Both the position numbers and the translations under genes were made by a program. Below, piece after piece: positions 17,367 to 27,022 of a stretch of 64,000 bases of DNA. Source of the DNA: Hyphomicrobium_A sp965243865 (GTDB lineage Bacteria > Pseudomonadota > Alphaproteobacteria > Rhizobiales > Hyphomicrobiaceae). The notes below the pieces were generated by a model. It saw nothing but the letters and a program-made list of their open reading frames with translations, searched no databases and was not told where the DNA came from. The stretch covers positions 1,488,001-1,552,000 of the forward strand of contig NZ_OZ251603.1 of the NCBI RefSeq assembly GCF_965243865.1, given 5' to 3'. How positions within the stretch are numbered: position 1 is the stretch's first letter; each line of letters starts with the position of its first letter.

Positions 17367-17516
17367 CGTTCACTCCCCCTAAATTGTTACTCGGCAACTC
17401 TGCGCAGATTGCATCACAATAACATGACCCTATTGGGTCTGCCGCAAGGATGGCCGCAACATTATATCAGGCGCACATTAGAACACGCTCAGTCACCATC
17501 CAATTCGGGGTGAGCC

Positions 17517-18176
17517 ATGCTTTTCCGTAAGAACAAGACCGCCATGCCGACGTCCGAAACTGCACTCAAGGGCCGGCCGACGCCGATCCCCACCGCCGAA
17601 GAGCACGAGCTGTTTTCGCGCCCGCTGAAGGGTCCTTACCCGGCGGGCCTCGAGATGGCGATGTTCGGGCTCGGATGCTTCTGGGGCGCAGAGCGCAAGT
17701 TCTGGAACCTCGGCCCCGGTATCTGGATCACCGCTGTCGGCTATGCGGGTGGTCTGACGCCTAACCCGACCTACCAGGAGGTGTGCACCGGGCAGACCGG
17801 GCACAACGAGGTCGTGCTCGTCGTCTACGATCCAAAGGAGATCAGCTACCGCGATCTGCTCAAAACCTTCTGGGAAAGCCACGACCCGACCCAGGGCATG
17901 CGCCAGGGCAATGACGTCGGCACGCAATACCGCTCCGGCATCTACTATTACACCGATGCGCAGCGCGCCGCCGCCGAAGCATCGAAGGCTGAATACCAGA
18001 AGGCTCTCACCGCGAACGGCCTCGGCCGCATAACCACCGAGATCCTGCCCGCGCCCGAGTTCTTCTTCGCCGAGGACTATCACCAGCAGTACCTGTCAAA
18101 GGTACCGCATGGCTATTGCGGGCTCGGAGGCACCGGGGTTTCGTGCCCGATGCCAACGGGCGTAGCAGCCGAGTAA
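17517..18176 (+). CDS. msrA: Peptide-methionine (S)-S-oxide reductase MsrA
   Basis: The 219-residue protein has the catalytic GLGCFWGAERKFW (Cys54), GYAGGLTPNPTYQEVCTGQTGHNEVV just after it (split over about 74-100) and the ESHDPTQGMRQGNDVGTQYRSGIY block. A C-terminal GYCGLGGTGVSCP carries the resolving cysteines. It reduces oxidised methionine in proteins with thioredoxin. No signal peptide is visible, so it should act in the cytoplasm. It ends five bases from the convergent mepA stop. Confidence 0.96.
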   Translation: MLFRKNKTAMPTSETALKGRPTPIPTAEEHELFSRPLKGPYPAGLEMAMFGLGCFWGAERKFWNLGPGIWITAVGYAGGLTPNPTYQEVCTGQTGHNEVVLVVYDPKEISYRDLLKTFWESHDPTQGMRQGNDVGTQYRSGIYYYTDAQRAAAEASKAEYQKALTANGLGRITTEILPAPEFFFAEDYHQQYLSKVPHGYCGLGGTGVSCPMPTGVAAE

Positions 18177-18180
18177 GAGG

Positions 18181-19248
18181 CTATTTCTTGGTCGCGGCCG
18201 TCGGGGTCGCGGCCATGGCCTCGTCTGCAGGCGGCGATGCGTTCGGACTGTTCAGCACGACTTTGCACTCTGCCGGCAGCTGCTCCATCGTGATCTGCCG
18301 CCGCGCGCTCGGCGGAATGTAGGGCGCTTCCGGTCCCTTGGGCTTGGGCTTTGGCTTCAGCGACGCTTCGATATTCTTGAGCCAGCCTTTCAACTCCGCC
18401 CCACAACCGTCATCCGCCTTCACCCCAGGTTGCGTCTCGCAACCGCCATTGGGGCAGCCGATACGGATATGGAAGTGGTAGTAGTGGCCCCAGATCGGGC
18501 GCACCTTGTAGAGCCACGCGCGATCCTTGCCCGCCGCTTGGCACAGCGCCTTCTTGATCGCAGGATGCACGAACACGCGCTCCACCGCCGAGTAGGATGC
18601 AGCACGCTTGATCAGCGCCACGTGCGCGGCCGTGAACACCTTCGGATCGACCGATAATTTCGTCTTGTCCAGCATCGATGTTGCCGAGATGTCTTCGCGC
18701 TCGCGCCGGCTCAGCGCACGGTTGGGCATCGGCGTCAGCCAGATATCGGCGTCGAGCCCTACCTGGTGGCTTGCATGCCCCGACAGCATCGGCCCGCCGC
18801 GGGGCTGCGAGATGTCGCCCACCAGCAGACCCGACCAGCCATCCTTCTTGGCTTCCGAGCCCAGCCGTTTCAGCAGCGCAATCAGCTTAGGATGCCCCCA
18901 CGCGCGATTGCGCGACGGCCGCATCGTCTGCCAGTCAGGCCCCGCGTCCGCGAGATGCACACCGCCGGCGAGGCATCCCTTCGCATACCAGCCGATGGAT
19001 CGCGCCTTGAGGTCAGCGGCGCCCTGCGCCTTGCCGAACAGATCACGCGCCAGGATTTTCGGCTTTGTGTCCTTCTTCGCGGCCTTCTTGGCGCTGCTTT
19101 TAGAAGGCGCTGACTTCTGCTCCGGCAGCGGCGCCGTTGCAGCGCGCTTGGCTTCGACCGGCGCAGGAGCCTTCGCAGCTGGTTCCGCGGCGACGGCAGG
19201 AGCCGCCAGCATCAATGCAAGGACAATGACCTTGTGGGTGCGTCGCAT
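18181..19248 (-). CDS. mepA: Penicillin-insensitive murein endopeptidase MepA
   Basis: The 355-residue protein has a signal peptide (1-21), an Ala/Lys-rich spacer and an M74 metallopeptidase core. The zinc motifs are GHASHQVGLDADIWLTP and GHYYHFHIRIGCP, in addition to NRAWGHPKLIALLKRLG and GDISQPRGGPM. It cuts D-Ala-mDAP cross-links in the periplasm. A C-terminal extension with KPKPKGPEAPYIPPSAR and a TATKK end is extra compared with E. coli MepA. The start ATG 19248 begins a clear signal sequence. Confidence 0.94.
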   Translation of the reverse strand: MRRTHKVIVLALMLAAPAVAAEPAAKAPAPVEAKRAATAPLPEQKSAPSKSSAKKAAKKDTKPKILARDLFGKAQGAADLKARSIGWYAKGCLAGGVHLADAGPDWQTMRPSRNRAWGHPKLIALLKRLGSEAKKDGWSGLLVGDISQPRGGPMLSGHASHQVGLDADIWLTPMPNRALSRREREDISATSMLDKTKLSVDPKVFTAAHVALIKRAASYSAVERVFVHPAIKKALCQAAGKDRAWLYKVRPIWGHYYHFHIRIGCPNGGCETQPGVKADDGCGAELKGWLKNIEASLKPKPKPKGPEAPYIPPSARRQITMEQLPAECKVVLNSPNASPPADEAMAATPTAATKK

Positions 19249-19369
19249 GGCTCCCCCAATGACTAAGTCAGAATAGCGAATTCAGGCCATACTAACGGGC
19301 TAGGGCCAAAAAGCGACCCCGACGCTTATTGATCGATTAACCTTTCAGCCAGCGACCAGCACAAATCCC

Positions 19370-20014
19370 GTGACCGAATTCCTCACAACCGGCCCCGACG
19401 ACGCACCCTGCCACATACTCTTGGCGCATGGAGCTGGTGCGCCGATGACGAGCCCATTCATGGAGAAGATGGCCGGGCTTTTGACGACGCGTGGCTTGCA
19501 AGTATCGCGATTCGAGTTCGAATATATGGCTGCCCGGCGCACCGGTGGGAAACGGCGCCCACCACCCCGCGCCGAGAAGCTGACCGACGAATATCTCAGC
19601 GCGGTCAACGAACTTGCGTCGCTCAGCCCGCGCAAGCAAAAGCTCGTCATAGGCGGCAAGTCCATGGGAGGGCGCGTCGCCAGCCTCGTCGCCGATGAGC
19701 TGTTCAGCGCCGGCTCCATCGCCGGTCTCGTCTGCCTCGGCTATCCGTTTCACCCGCCGGGAAAGCCGGAAAATCTGCGCACTGCCCATCTTGAGAAGCT
19801 GAAGTGCCCCGCTCTCATCGTCCAAGGCGAGCGTGACCCATTCGGCTCGCGCACCGAGGTCGAGGGCTTTAATCTGTCACCGAAAATCTCTGTGACTTGG
19901 GCCAGCGACGGGGACCATGATCTCGGCCCCCGTGGCGGCAGCGGCTATACGCGCGCGGGCAATCTCGCGCTTGCTGCCGATACCATCGACGGGTTCGTCA
20001 ACGGCATCGGCTGA
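19370..20014 (+). CDS. Alpha/beta hydrolase of the KANL3/Tex30-like type
   Basis: The 214-residue protein begins at GTG 19370. It has ILLAHGAGAPMTSPFMEKM near the N-terminus and the nucleophile elbow GGKSMGGRVAS near residues 101-111. A late QGERDPFGSRTEVEGF gives the acid, and SDGDHDLGPR the catalytic His. The HGAGAPMTSPFM and GKSMGGR pattern is that of the small dienelactone-hydrolase-like proteins related to Tex30. The substrate is unknown. It is divergent from mepA and ends 12 bases from a convergent gene. Confidence 0.82.
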   Translation: MTEFLTTGPDDAPCHILLAHGAGAPMTSPFMEKMAGLLTTRGLQVSRFEFEYMAARRTGGKRRPPPRAEKLTDEYLSAVNELASLSPRKQKLVIGGKSMGGRVASLVADELFSAGSIAGLVCLGYPFHPPGKPENLRTAHLEKLKCPALIVQGERDPFGSRTEVEGFNLSPKISVTWASDGDHDLGPRGGSGYTRAGNLALAADTIDGFVNGIG

Positions 20015-20026
20015 AGCGCACTCAGC

Positions 20027-20578
20027 TTAGTCGTTGTCTTTTTTCTTTTTGCGCTCGACGACCTTGTCGCCAAGCTTTCCCTTGATGCTGTTGATGCCGT
20101 CTTTGAAGATGCCGTCGATCGTCTTGCGTGCTTCGGCGTCTTCCTTGCCGTCGGCGGCATCATACGTGGCCGCCCATACGATGTTCACCTCATCGAGGTC
20201 GTCGTCATCGGGGGTTACGGTGAACTGCGCCTCGTAGTTCTTCACCGGCAGCGGGCTCTCGACGATCTCGTACTTGTAGCTCGCGTTGCCGCGCTCCAGC
20301 AGCTTCTCCTTGATCTTCCCACCGTCCTGAAGCGTGAGGGTACGGTACTCGGCGTCGCCCTCTTTCGTTTCTTCGCAGGACTTGACTGCCGGATGCCACT
20401 CCGCGATCGCGCACCAGCCGCCGAACTGGCCCCAGAGCGCCTTCTTTTCTTCCTCGACCTTGGCCTCATCGACGCGAATTTCGAGCTTCTTGCCGGAGGT
20501 TAGGCTGGCGGCATTGGCACCGGCCGCAAACGGAAAGACGACGGCGGAAAGCACAAGGGCGGTGATCGGCAACTTCAT
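20027..20578 (-). CDS. Exported SRPBCC (START-like) family protein
   Basis: The 183-residue protein has a signal peptide at 1-23 (ending ANA/AS). WGQFGGWCAIAEWHPAVKSCE and RTLTLQDGGKIKEKLLE follow, then YKYEIVESPLPVKNYEAQFTV. This order is typical of the MxaD-like SRPBCC fold that binds small hydrophobic ligands. MxaD itself is a periplasmic helper of methanol oxidation in methylotrophs, but nothing in the neighbourhood supports that role. The C-terminus is very Lys/Asp-rich (ERKKKKDND). Confidence 0.75.
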   Translation of the reverse strand: MKLPITALVLSAVVFPFAAGANAASLTSGKKLEIRVDEAKVEEEKKALWGQFGGWCAIAEWHPAVKSCEETKEGDAEYRTLTLQDGGKIKEKLLERGNASYKYEIVESPLPVKNYEAQFTVTPDDDDLDEVNIVWAATYDAADGKEDAEARKTIDGIFKDGINSIKGKLGDKVVERKKKKDND

Positions 20579-20693
20579 CGTTTTCTCCCATATCGGGGCA
20601 ACAGCCCACGTTTGTTTGTGCGCCGCTCCGGAAGAGGGCGAATTGGTACATTGTAACCTTCAGATGCAAAGAGTTCGAGGGATTTTTGCCTAA

Positions 20694-22853
20694 TCAGGCA
20701 GCCGGAGCCGCGCTTCCATTAACTCGCTCCAGCTGCTCGACGAACTCGGCGAGCGAGCAGGGAAACCCGGTGTAGAAGCCCTGCACCGCATCGCAGCCTT
20801 CTCCACGCACGGCTGCAAGTTGATCGTCGGTCTCCACGCCCTCGGCGGTGACTTTGAGACCCAGACTGTGCGCCAGCATCACTATGGCACGCACAATCTT
20901 CAGCGAGCCTTCGCTGGTATTCATGTCGCGCACGAAGGAATGATCGATCTTTATGCGGTCGACTTTGAAGCGCTGCAGATAGCTGAGTGACGAGAACCCC
21001 GTACCGAAATCGTCGAGAGCAATAGAAACTCCAAGTTCGGCAAGTTCATCGAGGATGGCAATACTGATCGCGCAATCCCGAAGGAGAACGGACTCGGTGA
21101 TCTCCAATTCCAGGCGAGACGGGTCAAGGCCGGAGACTTCTAGAGCCGAAGCCACGACTTTTCCGAGATCGCTGTTCTCGAACTGCAATGGAGAAAGATT
21201 GACCGCGACACCAACCGATCCCGGCCACTTGGCAGCCAGCGCGCACACTTTGCGTATGACCCATTCACCGATCTCTTGAATGAGCCCGCACTGTTCCGCC
21301 AGGGGAATGAACTCCGAAGGCAATACCATGCCGCGTTCGGGGTGGTTCCATCGCAACAGCGCTTCGGCCTGCTCGATCGCCCCGGTCTTCAAGCTGAAGA
21401 TCGGCTGGAAATAGAGCTCAAGCTCTCCGCGCGACAGCGCGTTCCGCAGATCCAGTTCGGTTCGCCGCCGCCGCTGCATCCGCTCATTCAGTTGCTTTTC
21501 GTAGAAAACGTAGGTGCCGCGGCCCAACTCCTTCATGCGCCGCATGGCCAGAGCCGCATTGTGGATGAGCACATCAGCGGTCTTCGAATCTTCTGGTCCG
21601 ATCGCGATCCCGATACTAGCCCCCAGCTGCAACGGTTGCCCCGCGACGATGAAAGGCTCTTCGACGACGGCGCCGATGCGTCGTGCCTGCCCGGCAACAT
21701 CATCGTCCTTCAGATCGCCGACTTGGACCAGGGCGAATTCATCGCCGCCGATGCGCGCCAGAGCCTCACGGTCCCTGACAAGGGTCGCCAATCGACTGCC
21801 GATCGACTGCAGAATCTCATCGCCGGCCGCATACCCGAGCATCTCGTTGATGGCTTGAAACCGATCCAGGCCCACGTAGTGCACCGCAACCTTCTGACCG
21901 GTTTCCGCAACAAGCGCCAGGAGCTCGCTCAAACGCTGCTGGAAGCGCGTACGGTTGGCAAGCCGTGTCAGCGGATCAGAAAAAGCGTACTCGTACGCTC
22001 GGCTACGGGTCTCTTCGTGCTCCATAGCGATCATGCACAAGTGCAAGCACGTGCGCACGATCTGCCGCTCGAGCAGATTCGGTCCTCGCGAGCGCGGATA
22101 GTAGAACGCGAACGCGCCCAGCACGCGGCCATCGGAAGATTTGATCGGGCTGGACCAGCACGCGCGCAGACCAAGCGGCAGCGCGAGTTGCCTGTAGTCC
22201 TCCCACAAGGGATCGGTCGCAATATCGACGACCTCCACGGGCTCACCGCGATAGGCTGCCGTGCCGCAAGAACCCGCTTTCGCACCGATCGGCAACCCGT
22301 CGATCGCCGCCGAATATTCTTCAGGGAGACTGGGGCTGGCGATATGGCGCAGCCTGAGCTGCGGATCGACCTCCAATACCGAGCAGGTGACGGATGGCGC
22401 TAACTGTTCGACCTTGCGACACAGCGTATCCATGATGGCTTTCAACGGCAGTCCGTAAGCCATCGCCTCCAGCACCTCTTGCTGGATCAGGTGCAACCGC
22501 CAAGCAGCAGCTCGGCGATACTCGATCTTGGCGAACCACCGCTCGTCATAAAGGAAGCGGCCAATCTCCAACTCGACGATTTCGTTGCATCCCTGGCACG
22601 AGCAACGCTCCTTCACCTGGATGACGATCGCCAGGCCGTTCGCGTGCACCTTTTGCCAGATGTCGTTCCACCGCTCGGCGTCGAGGTCGAGCCAGAGATC
22701 CCAGACGTGCCTATGAGCGAGCTGATTGGCGGTTAAAGTGCAGGCCTCACCGAATGCGGGAGACCAACCGCGCAGTCGGCCGACCTCATCGAAGAGAGCA
22801 ATCGGCGTATGGGGCGCGTGTTCTAGTCTCAGAACATCTTCACGCGCTGTCAT
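20694..22853 (-). CDS. PAS-GAF-GGDEF-EAL cyclic-di-GMP protein
   Basis: The 719-residue cytoplasmic protein has a PAS-like domain (about 15-125), a GAF domain (about 140-290, with CGTAAYRGEPVEVVDIATDP), GGDEF (about 300-460) and EAL (about 480-715). The cyclase motif GGDEF is intact at 369-373, but the inhibitory RxxD site reads RDRE. The EAL half keeps EALLRW, LELEITES, ALDDFGTGFSSL and AEGVET, so it may hydrolyse c-di-GMP. Either or both activities are possible. The PAS segment holds a cysteine cluster, ERCSCQGCNE, which might bind a metal. ATG 22853 is chosen; an in-frame TTG lies two codons upstream. Confidence 0.92.
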   Translation of the reverse strand: MTAREDVLRLEHAPHTPIALFDEVGRLRGWSPAFGEACTLTANQLAHRHVWDLWLDLDAERWNDIWQKVHANGLAIVIQVKERCSCQGCNEIVELEIGRFLYDERWFAKIEYRRAAAWRLHLIQQEVLEAMAYGLPLKAIMDTLCRKVEQLAPSVTCSVLEVDPQLRLRHIASPSLPEEYSAAIDGLPIGAKAGSCGTAAYRGEPVEVVDIATDPLWEDYRQLALPLGLRACWSSPIKSSDGRVLGAFAFYYPRSRGPNLLERQIVRTCLHLCMIAMEHEETRSRAYEYAFSDPLTRLANRTRFQQRLSELLALVAETGQKVAVHYVGLDRFQAINEMLGYAAGDEILQSIGSRLATLVRDREALARIGGDEFALVQVGDLKDDDVAGQARRIGAVVEEPFIVAGQPLQLGASIGIAIGPEDSKTADVLIHNAALAMRRMKELGRGTYVFYEKQLNERMQRRRRTELDLRNALSRGELELYFQPIFSLKTGAIEQAEALLRWNHPERGMVLPSEFIPLAEQCGLIQEIGEWVIRKVCALAAKWPGSVGVAVNLSPLQFENSDLGKVVASALEVSGLDPSRLELEITESVLLRDCAISIAILDELAELGVSIALDDFGTGFSSLSYLQRFKVDRIKIDHSFVRDMNTSEGSLKIVRAIVMLAHSLGLKVTAEGVETDDQLAAVRGEGCDAVQGFYTGFPCSLAEFVEQLERVNGSAAPAA

Positions 22854-22976
22854 CGGCAAAAGGCCATGCGTGTTGCAATCCGCGAGTCCGCGCGCACTCG
22901 ATTACAAACTCATCTAACCATATAAAGAATAAGTTACAGAATGATTCTCATTTTTCGCTACGAAACTTCTTGAGCT

Positions 22977-23411
22977 TCACGTCGACCGGTGCCGCACGCG
23001 CGCCGTGCGCTGCAGTGCAGCGCGGGTCAACTCATCAAGTCGTAGGCCGTCCCCCAGAAGATCGAGGAACGACTTTTCGTCCGCCTGCAACGCCAGGTCA
23101 CTCGCGGCGACTTCAGCCGCCAGAGCATAAGCGGTCTCGCGTAGTTCCCCGATCAGCGCTTCACCAATGAGCCGGACAACTTTGTTCACACCGTCGGGGC
23201 GTGAAAGCAGCTTTCCGCACGCCTGCGCTTCGCGCCCAAACCAGGCGTCATCGACCCCGCGAAAAGCAGGAAGCTCCCGCACCATCGAATGCATCCGTTC
23301 GATCTCGATTTGCGCGATCGTCCTGTCAGCCGCCGCTGCGGCCACCATCGCGTAGATTAGGGCCTCTTGGGGCGATAGCGTCGCCGCGGGTGAGGGTTGA
23401 TCGGCCAGCAC
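22977..23411 (-). CDS. TerB-family (tellurite resistance B-like) protein
   Basis: The 144-residue helical protein reads LSPQEALIYAMVAAAAADRTI at 12-32, then E.ERM and a C-terminal ADEKSFLDLLGDGLRLDE. This matches the DnaJ/TerB co-chaperone-like helical fold, where Asp and Glu of AAAAADRTI...E bind metal. It is a single gene without other ter genes, so tellurite resistance is not implied. GTG 23411 is used, with GGAGG about ten bases before it. It is divergent from lysK. Confidence 0.75.
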   Translation of the reverse strand: MLADQPSPAATLSPQEALIYAMVAAAAADRTIAQIEIERMHSMVRELPAFRGVDDAWFGREAQACGKLLSRPDGVNKVVRLIGEALIGELRETAYALAAEVAASDLALQADEKSFLDLLGDGLRLDELTRAALQRTARVRHRST

Positions 23412-23562
23412 TGGTCTTGAGCCTCCGCTTATGGCATTGGCGCCGCGTCATGGCGCCCGTTCCGACGCAATGACGTTGACGTATGCGCCGGCCCGAACAT
23501 AGGGTTCCCGCCACTTCGTTTCCACGCCTGCAACCTCCTCCAGACATAGAAAACAATACGCG

Positions 23563-25215
23563 ATGTCGTCTCCCGTCCCTGCCCCAACCTCTGCTCTCGC
23601 CGACGCGAAGGCCTGGCCCTTCGAGGAGGCGCGTCGGCTTATCAAGCGGCTGGAGAAGATAAAGGGCGGCGAGGAAAAGGCCGTTATATTCGAAACGGGC
23701 TACGGCCCGTCGGGCTTACCGCACATAGGCACTTTCGGCGAGGTCGCCCGCACCAGCATGGTCCGCCACGCTTTCGAGCTGCTGACCGAGGGCAAGTGGC
23801 CAACGCGCCTCATCTGTTTCTCCGACGACATGGACGGCCTGCGCAAGGTCCCCTCCAACGTCCCGAACCAAGAGCTGCTTCACGCAGCTCTCGAAAAGCC
23901 GCTGACCAATGTGCCCGACCCGTTCGGGAAGTTCGAAAGCTTCGCGCATCACAACAACGCCATGCTGCGCGACTTCCTCGATCGCTTCGGCTTCTCCTAC
24001 GAGTTCATGTCGGCGACCGAGGCCTACAAGTCCGGCCGCTTCGACGAGACGCTCCTGAAGATGCTCCACGCCTACGACAAGGTCATGGAGATCATCCTGC
24101 CGACACTTGGCCCGGAGCGCCGCGCCACCTATTCGCCTTTCCTTCCGATCTCGCCGCGCACGGGCAAGGTGTTGCAGGTACCGATGGTCGAACGCCATCC
24201 GCGCAAGGGCACCATCGTCTATATCGATCCCGACTCCGGCGAGAAGGTGGAAACCCCCGTCACGGGCGGCGCGGTCAAGTGCCAGTGGAAGGCGGACTGG
24301 GCCCTGCGCTGGACAGCGCTCGACGTCGACTACGAGATGGCCGGCAAGGACCTCATCGACTCCGTGCAGCTCTCATCACGCATCTGCAAGGCTCTCGGCG
24401 GCACCCCGCCCGAAGGTTTCAACTACGAGCTGTTCCTCGACGACAGGGGCGAGAAGATCTCCAAGTCGAAGGGCAACGGCCTGACGATCGACGAGTGGCT
24501 GAAGTACGCAAGCCCTGAAAGCCTTGCGCTCTTCATGTTCCAGAAGCCGAAGACGGCCAAGCGCCTTTACTTCGACGTCATCCCGCGCGCCGTCGATGAA
24601 TACCTGCAGCTTCTTTCGGCATATGGCCGCCAGGACGACAAGGGCAAGCTGGATAACGCCGTCTGGCATATTCACACCGGCAACCCACCGCCTGCAAATG
24701 TGCCGATCACGTTCGCGCTCCTGCTCAACCTAGTCGCCGCCTCCAACGCCGACGATAAGGAAGTGCTGTGGGGCTTCATCCGCCGCCACGTCAAAGGCGT
24801 CAGCCCCGAAACACATCCGCTGCTGGACGAGATGGCCGGCTATGCCGTGCGCTACTACGCCGACTTCGTGAAGCCGCGTAAAAAGTACCGCCACGCCGAC
24901 GACGTCGAGACTGCCGCCCTGCGCGCGCTGTCCGACACCCTTGCCGCCGCCAGTCCGGACGCGACCGCCGAGGAGCTGCAAGGCCTCGTCTACGACGTTG
25001 GCCGCTCGGTGCCGCGCTATCAGGATCTCAACGCCAAAGGCGCAACGCCAGAGCGTCCCGGCGTTTCGAACGCCTGGTTCAATGCCATCTATGAAGTATT
25101 GCTCGGCGAAGAGAAGGGGCCGCGCTTTGGCAGCTTCATCGAGCTCTATGGCATCAACGAAACACGTGCGTTGATCGATAAAGCACTCGCCGGCGAGCTG
25201 ACGAAAGCGACGTGA
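23563..25215 (+). CDS. lysK: Lysyl-tRNA synthetase, class I
   Basis: The 550-residue enzyme belongs to the class I (archaeal-type) LysRS family. It has the Rossmann signature GPSGLPHIGTFGE with HIGT at 54-57 and the KISKS motif near residues 298-302 (GEKISKSKGNG). It also shows CFSDDMDGLRKVP and the C-terminal helical anticodon-binding part. It charges tRNA-Lys. Class I LysRS replaces the common class II enzyme in many alphaproteobacteria. ATG 23563 gives the family's usual N-terminus. The gene is single and ends 52 bases from a convergent gene. Confidence 0.96.
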   Translation: MSSPVPAPTSALADAKAWPFEEARRLIKRLEKIKGGEEKAVIFETGYGPSGLPHIGTFGEVARTSMVRHAFELLTEGKWPTRLICFSDDMDGLRKVPSNVPNQELLHAALEKPLTNVPDPFGKFESFAHHNNAMLRDFLDRFGFSYEFMSATEAYKSGRFDETLLKMLHAYDKVMEIILPTLGPERRATYSPFLPISPRTGKVLQVPMVERHPRKGTIVYIDPDSGEKVETPVTGGAVKCQWKADWALRWTALDVDYEMAGKDLIDSVQLSSRICKALGGTPPEGFNYELFLDDRGEKISKSKGNGLTIDEWLKYASPESLALFMFQKPKTAKRLYFDVIPRAVDEYLQLLSAYGRQDDKGKLDNAVWHIHTGNPPPANVPITFALLLNLVAASNADDKEVLWGFIRRHVKGVSPETHPLLDEMAGYAVRYYADFVKPRKKYRHADDVETAALRALSDTLAAASPDATAEELQGLVYDVGRSVPRYQDLNAKGATPERPGVSNAWFNAIYEVLLGEEKGPRFGSFIELYGINETRALIDKALAGELTKAT

Positions 25216-25267
25216 TCACAGACCGGGGCGAGCCTGAGCCCGCCTCGTCTGTCGCCGCAAGCCTCTT

Positions 25268-27022
25268 TCACGCCACGTCACTGCGCGTGCCGACGCCCTG
25301 CATCCCGGCAACCTCGACGCCCCACGTATCGCGAATGAGGCCGAACAGCTTGGCCTCGCGAGCGCGGATCTCGTCGGCGCACCACACGCTCGCCTCCACG
25401 GCGTCGCGCGTAATCGCCAGCACCGGAGGATCATCGACGCCACCGCGATAGATTTCGCGCTTGCGATGGAATTCTTGGTTACGGGCGCGGTCGTTCTGCT
25501 TCTGCGTCACGGCAACGAGATTGCCGAGACTCTCGGTGCAAATCTCGCGCTCTTCCGCATCGGCAAACCAGCGCCGCCATTCGCTCGTCGCACCGGGACG
25601 CTGCGGCAGCACATGCTCGACGCTGTAATCCTTCGGATCGAGCACAGTCGTACTGCGCGTCAGCTCGTCGTTGAGGCGCAGCAGCAGTTGCTTGCACACT
25701 TGAGCGTCGCGTCGATACATCGAGCGCAGGTGATAGCCGATGTTGCGGATCTCATCGCGTGACAGTGCGAACGGGCCTTCTCCCGGCCTCACCGGCGCAC
25801 GCGACCTGATGATCTGCACGACCTCCGACATCCGCCGCACGCGCTTGCCCGACCCGACGCACAGAACGCGCAACAGATGCGCGAGCCGGTCGATCTCCTT
25901 GAGCAGCAGCTTTGCCCGTCCCCGATCCTCGCTGTACTGCTGCATCACCAGCATGGCAGCCGGCGCCCAATCGCCTTCCGGCAGCCGCCCCAGGTAGACG
26001 AGGTAGCGTCGCACCTCAGGATCGATATTGAGACTGACGTCCCCTGCGCGCAGCACCGTGTCGTAAGCTTGAGACAGTGGGGCGACGATGTTGTTCAAGA
26101 ACGCTTCCGGCCCACCCGCCTCGCTGATCGTCCGCCGCACGCCGGCGATGATCTTCGTGTCGCCGCGGCCATAGACAGCGAACACATGGCTGAAGAACGT
26201 CTCGAAGCGCGCGCCCAGCAGCCGCGCTGCGTTGTCCCATTTCTCGATTGCACCAGCCCGTCGCTGCTCGGGGACTCCCTTTAGCACTTCTGCCTTCAGG
26301 ATATCGTTGCGCTGCAGCGAGCGACCGCGCTCGTTCAGAACGGTGAAAAGACGGTGCGCCCTATCGATGTCCCGCGTCAGCACGACGACGAAATGACATT
26401 GATCGCATAGATAGTCGGTCAGCCGCCGCCGGTCGCTCTCGTCGAGCACCGAGAGCTCGCTTACGAAAAGATCGCGCACCATAAGCAGGCGATCCTCGGC
26501 TTCGCTCAGCGCACCGGAATCGACATTGCTGAGGCATGCACCGCGCGCCTGAATATGGTTCTCGAGGAATGCTTGCTCACCCGCGCTCACCTCTACGCGG
26601 AAGCGTGCCCCGAACTGTCTCAGGGCTCCAGCATCGGCAGCGACGAGTTCATCGAGACGATTGCGCGCACCCCAGCGCCAACGCTCGGTCCCAAGATCCC
26701 GAAGAACAGCCGCGAGCACCGCCAGGGTCACCAGACGCTGCTGTCCGTCGATGATCTCGAACATCCGCGGCTCGCGGTCGCGCGCCACCGGCAGGTCGCC
26801 GCCGCTTCCATCCAGTAGCAGTATGGCGCCAAGGAAATAGTCGGGCTCTGCTGCGTCCGTAACGCCGCCAACACCAGCCGCCGCAAGCAGATCCTGCAGC
26901 AACTGTCCAGCCTCAACTGTGGTCCACGAGTACGGCCTCTGGTAACAGGGCACGGAGAAGTGGAATGGAGTCGAGAAGAGATGCGTTAGTGTCAGAGACG
27001 CTGTAGGGAGACCGGGGAACAT
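25268..27022 (-). CDS. DUF262-DUF1524 (GmrSD-like) protein, candidate modification-dependent restriction enzyme
   Basis: The 584-residue protein joins an N-terminal DUF262 domain to a C-terminal DUF1524 domain. The first has VPCYQRPYSW (24-33), DYFLGAILLLD and the ParB-like nucleotide-binding EIIDGQQRLVTL (89-100). The second is an HNH-like nuclease with SVEHVLPQ near 465-472, SLGNLVAVTQKQND and the closing EFHRKREIY. Fused GmrS-GmrD proteins cut modified (often glucosylated) phage DNA, while other members have unknown roles. ATG 27022 fits the family start; the longer frame from GTG 27064 is possible. It stands alone among housekeeping genes. Confidence 0.85.
   Translation of the reverse strand: MFPGLPTASLTLTHLFSTPFHFSVPCYQRPYSWTTVEAGQLLQDLLAAAGVGGVTDAAEPDYFLGAILLLDGSGGDLPVARDREPRMFEIIDGQQRLVTLAVLAAVLRDLGTERWRWGARNRLDELVAADAGALRQFGARFRVEVSAGEQAFLENHIQARGACLSNVDSGALSEAEDRLLMVRDLFVSELSVLDESDRRRLTDYLCDQCHFVVVLTRDIDRAHRLFTVLNERGRSLQRNDILKAEVLKGVPEQRRAGAIEKWDNAARLLGARFETFFSHVFAVYGRGDTKIIAGVRRTISEAGGPEAFLNNIVAPLSQAYDTVLRAGDVSLNIDPEVRRYLVYLGRLPEGDWAPAAMLVMQQYSEDRGRAKLLLKEIDRLAHLLRVLCVGSGKRVRRMSEVVQIIRSRAPVRPGEGPFALSRDEIRNIGYHLRSMYRRDAQVCKQLLLRLNDELTRSTTVLDPKDYSVEHVLPQRPGATSEWRRWFADAEEREICTESLGNLVAVTQKQNDRARNQEFHRKREIYRGGVDDPPVLAITRDAVEASVWCADEIRAREAKLFGLIRDTWGVEVAGMQGVGTRSDVA

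Noticed and set aside
22977..23411. Tellurite resistance operon
   Set aside because: Only one TerB-like gene is present; no terA, terC, terD or terZ is nearby.
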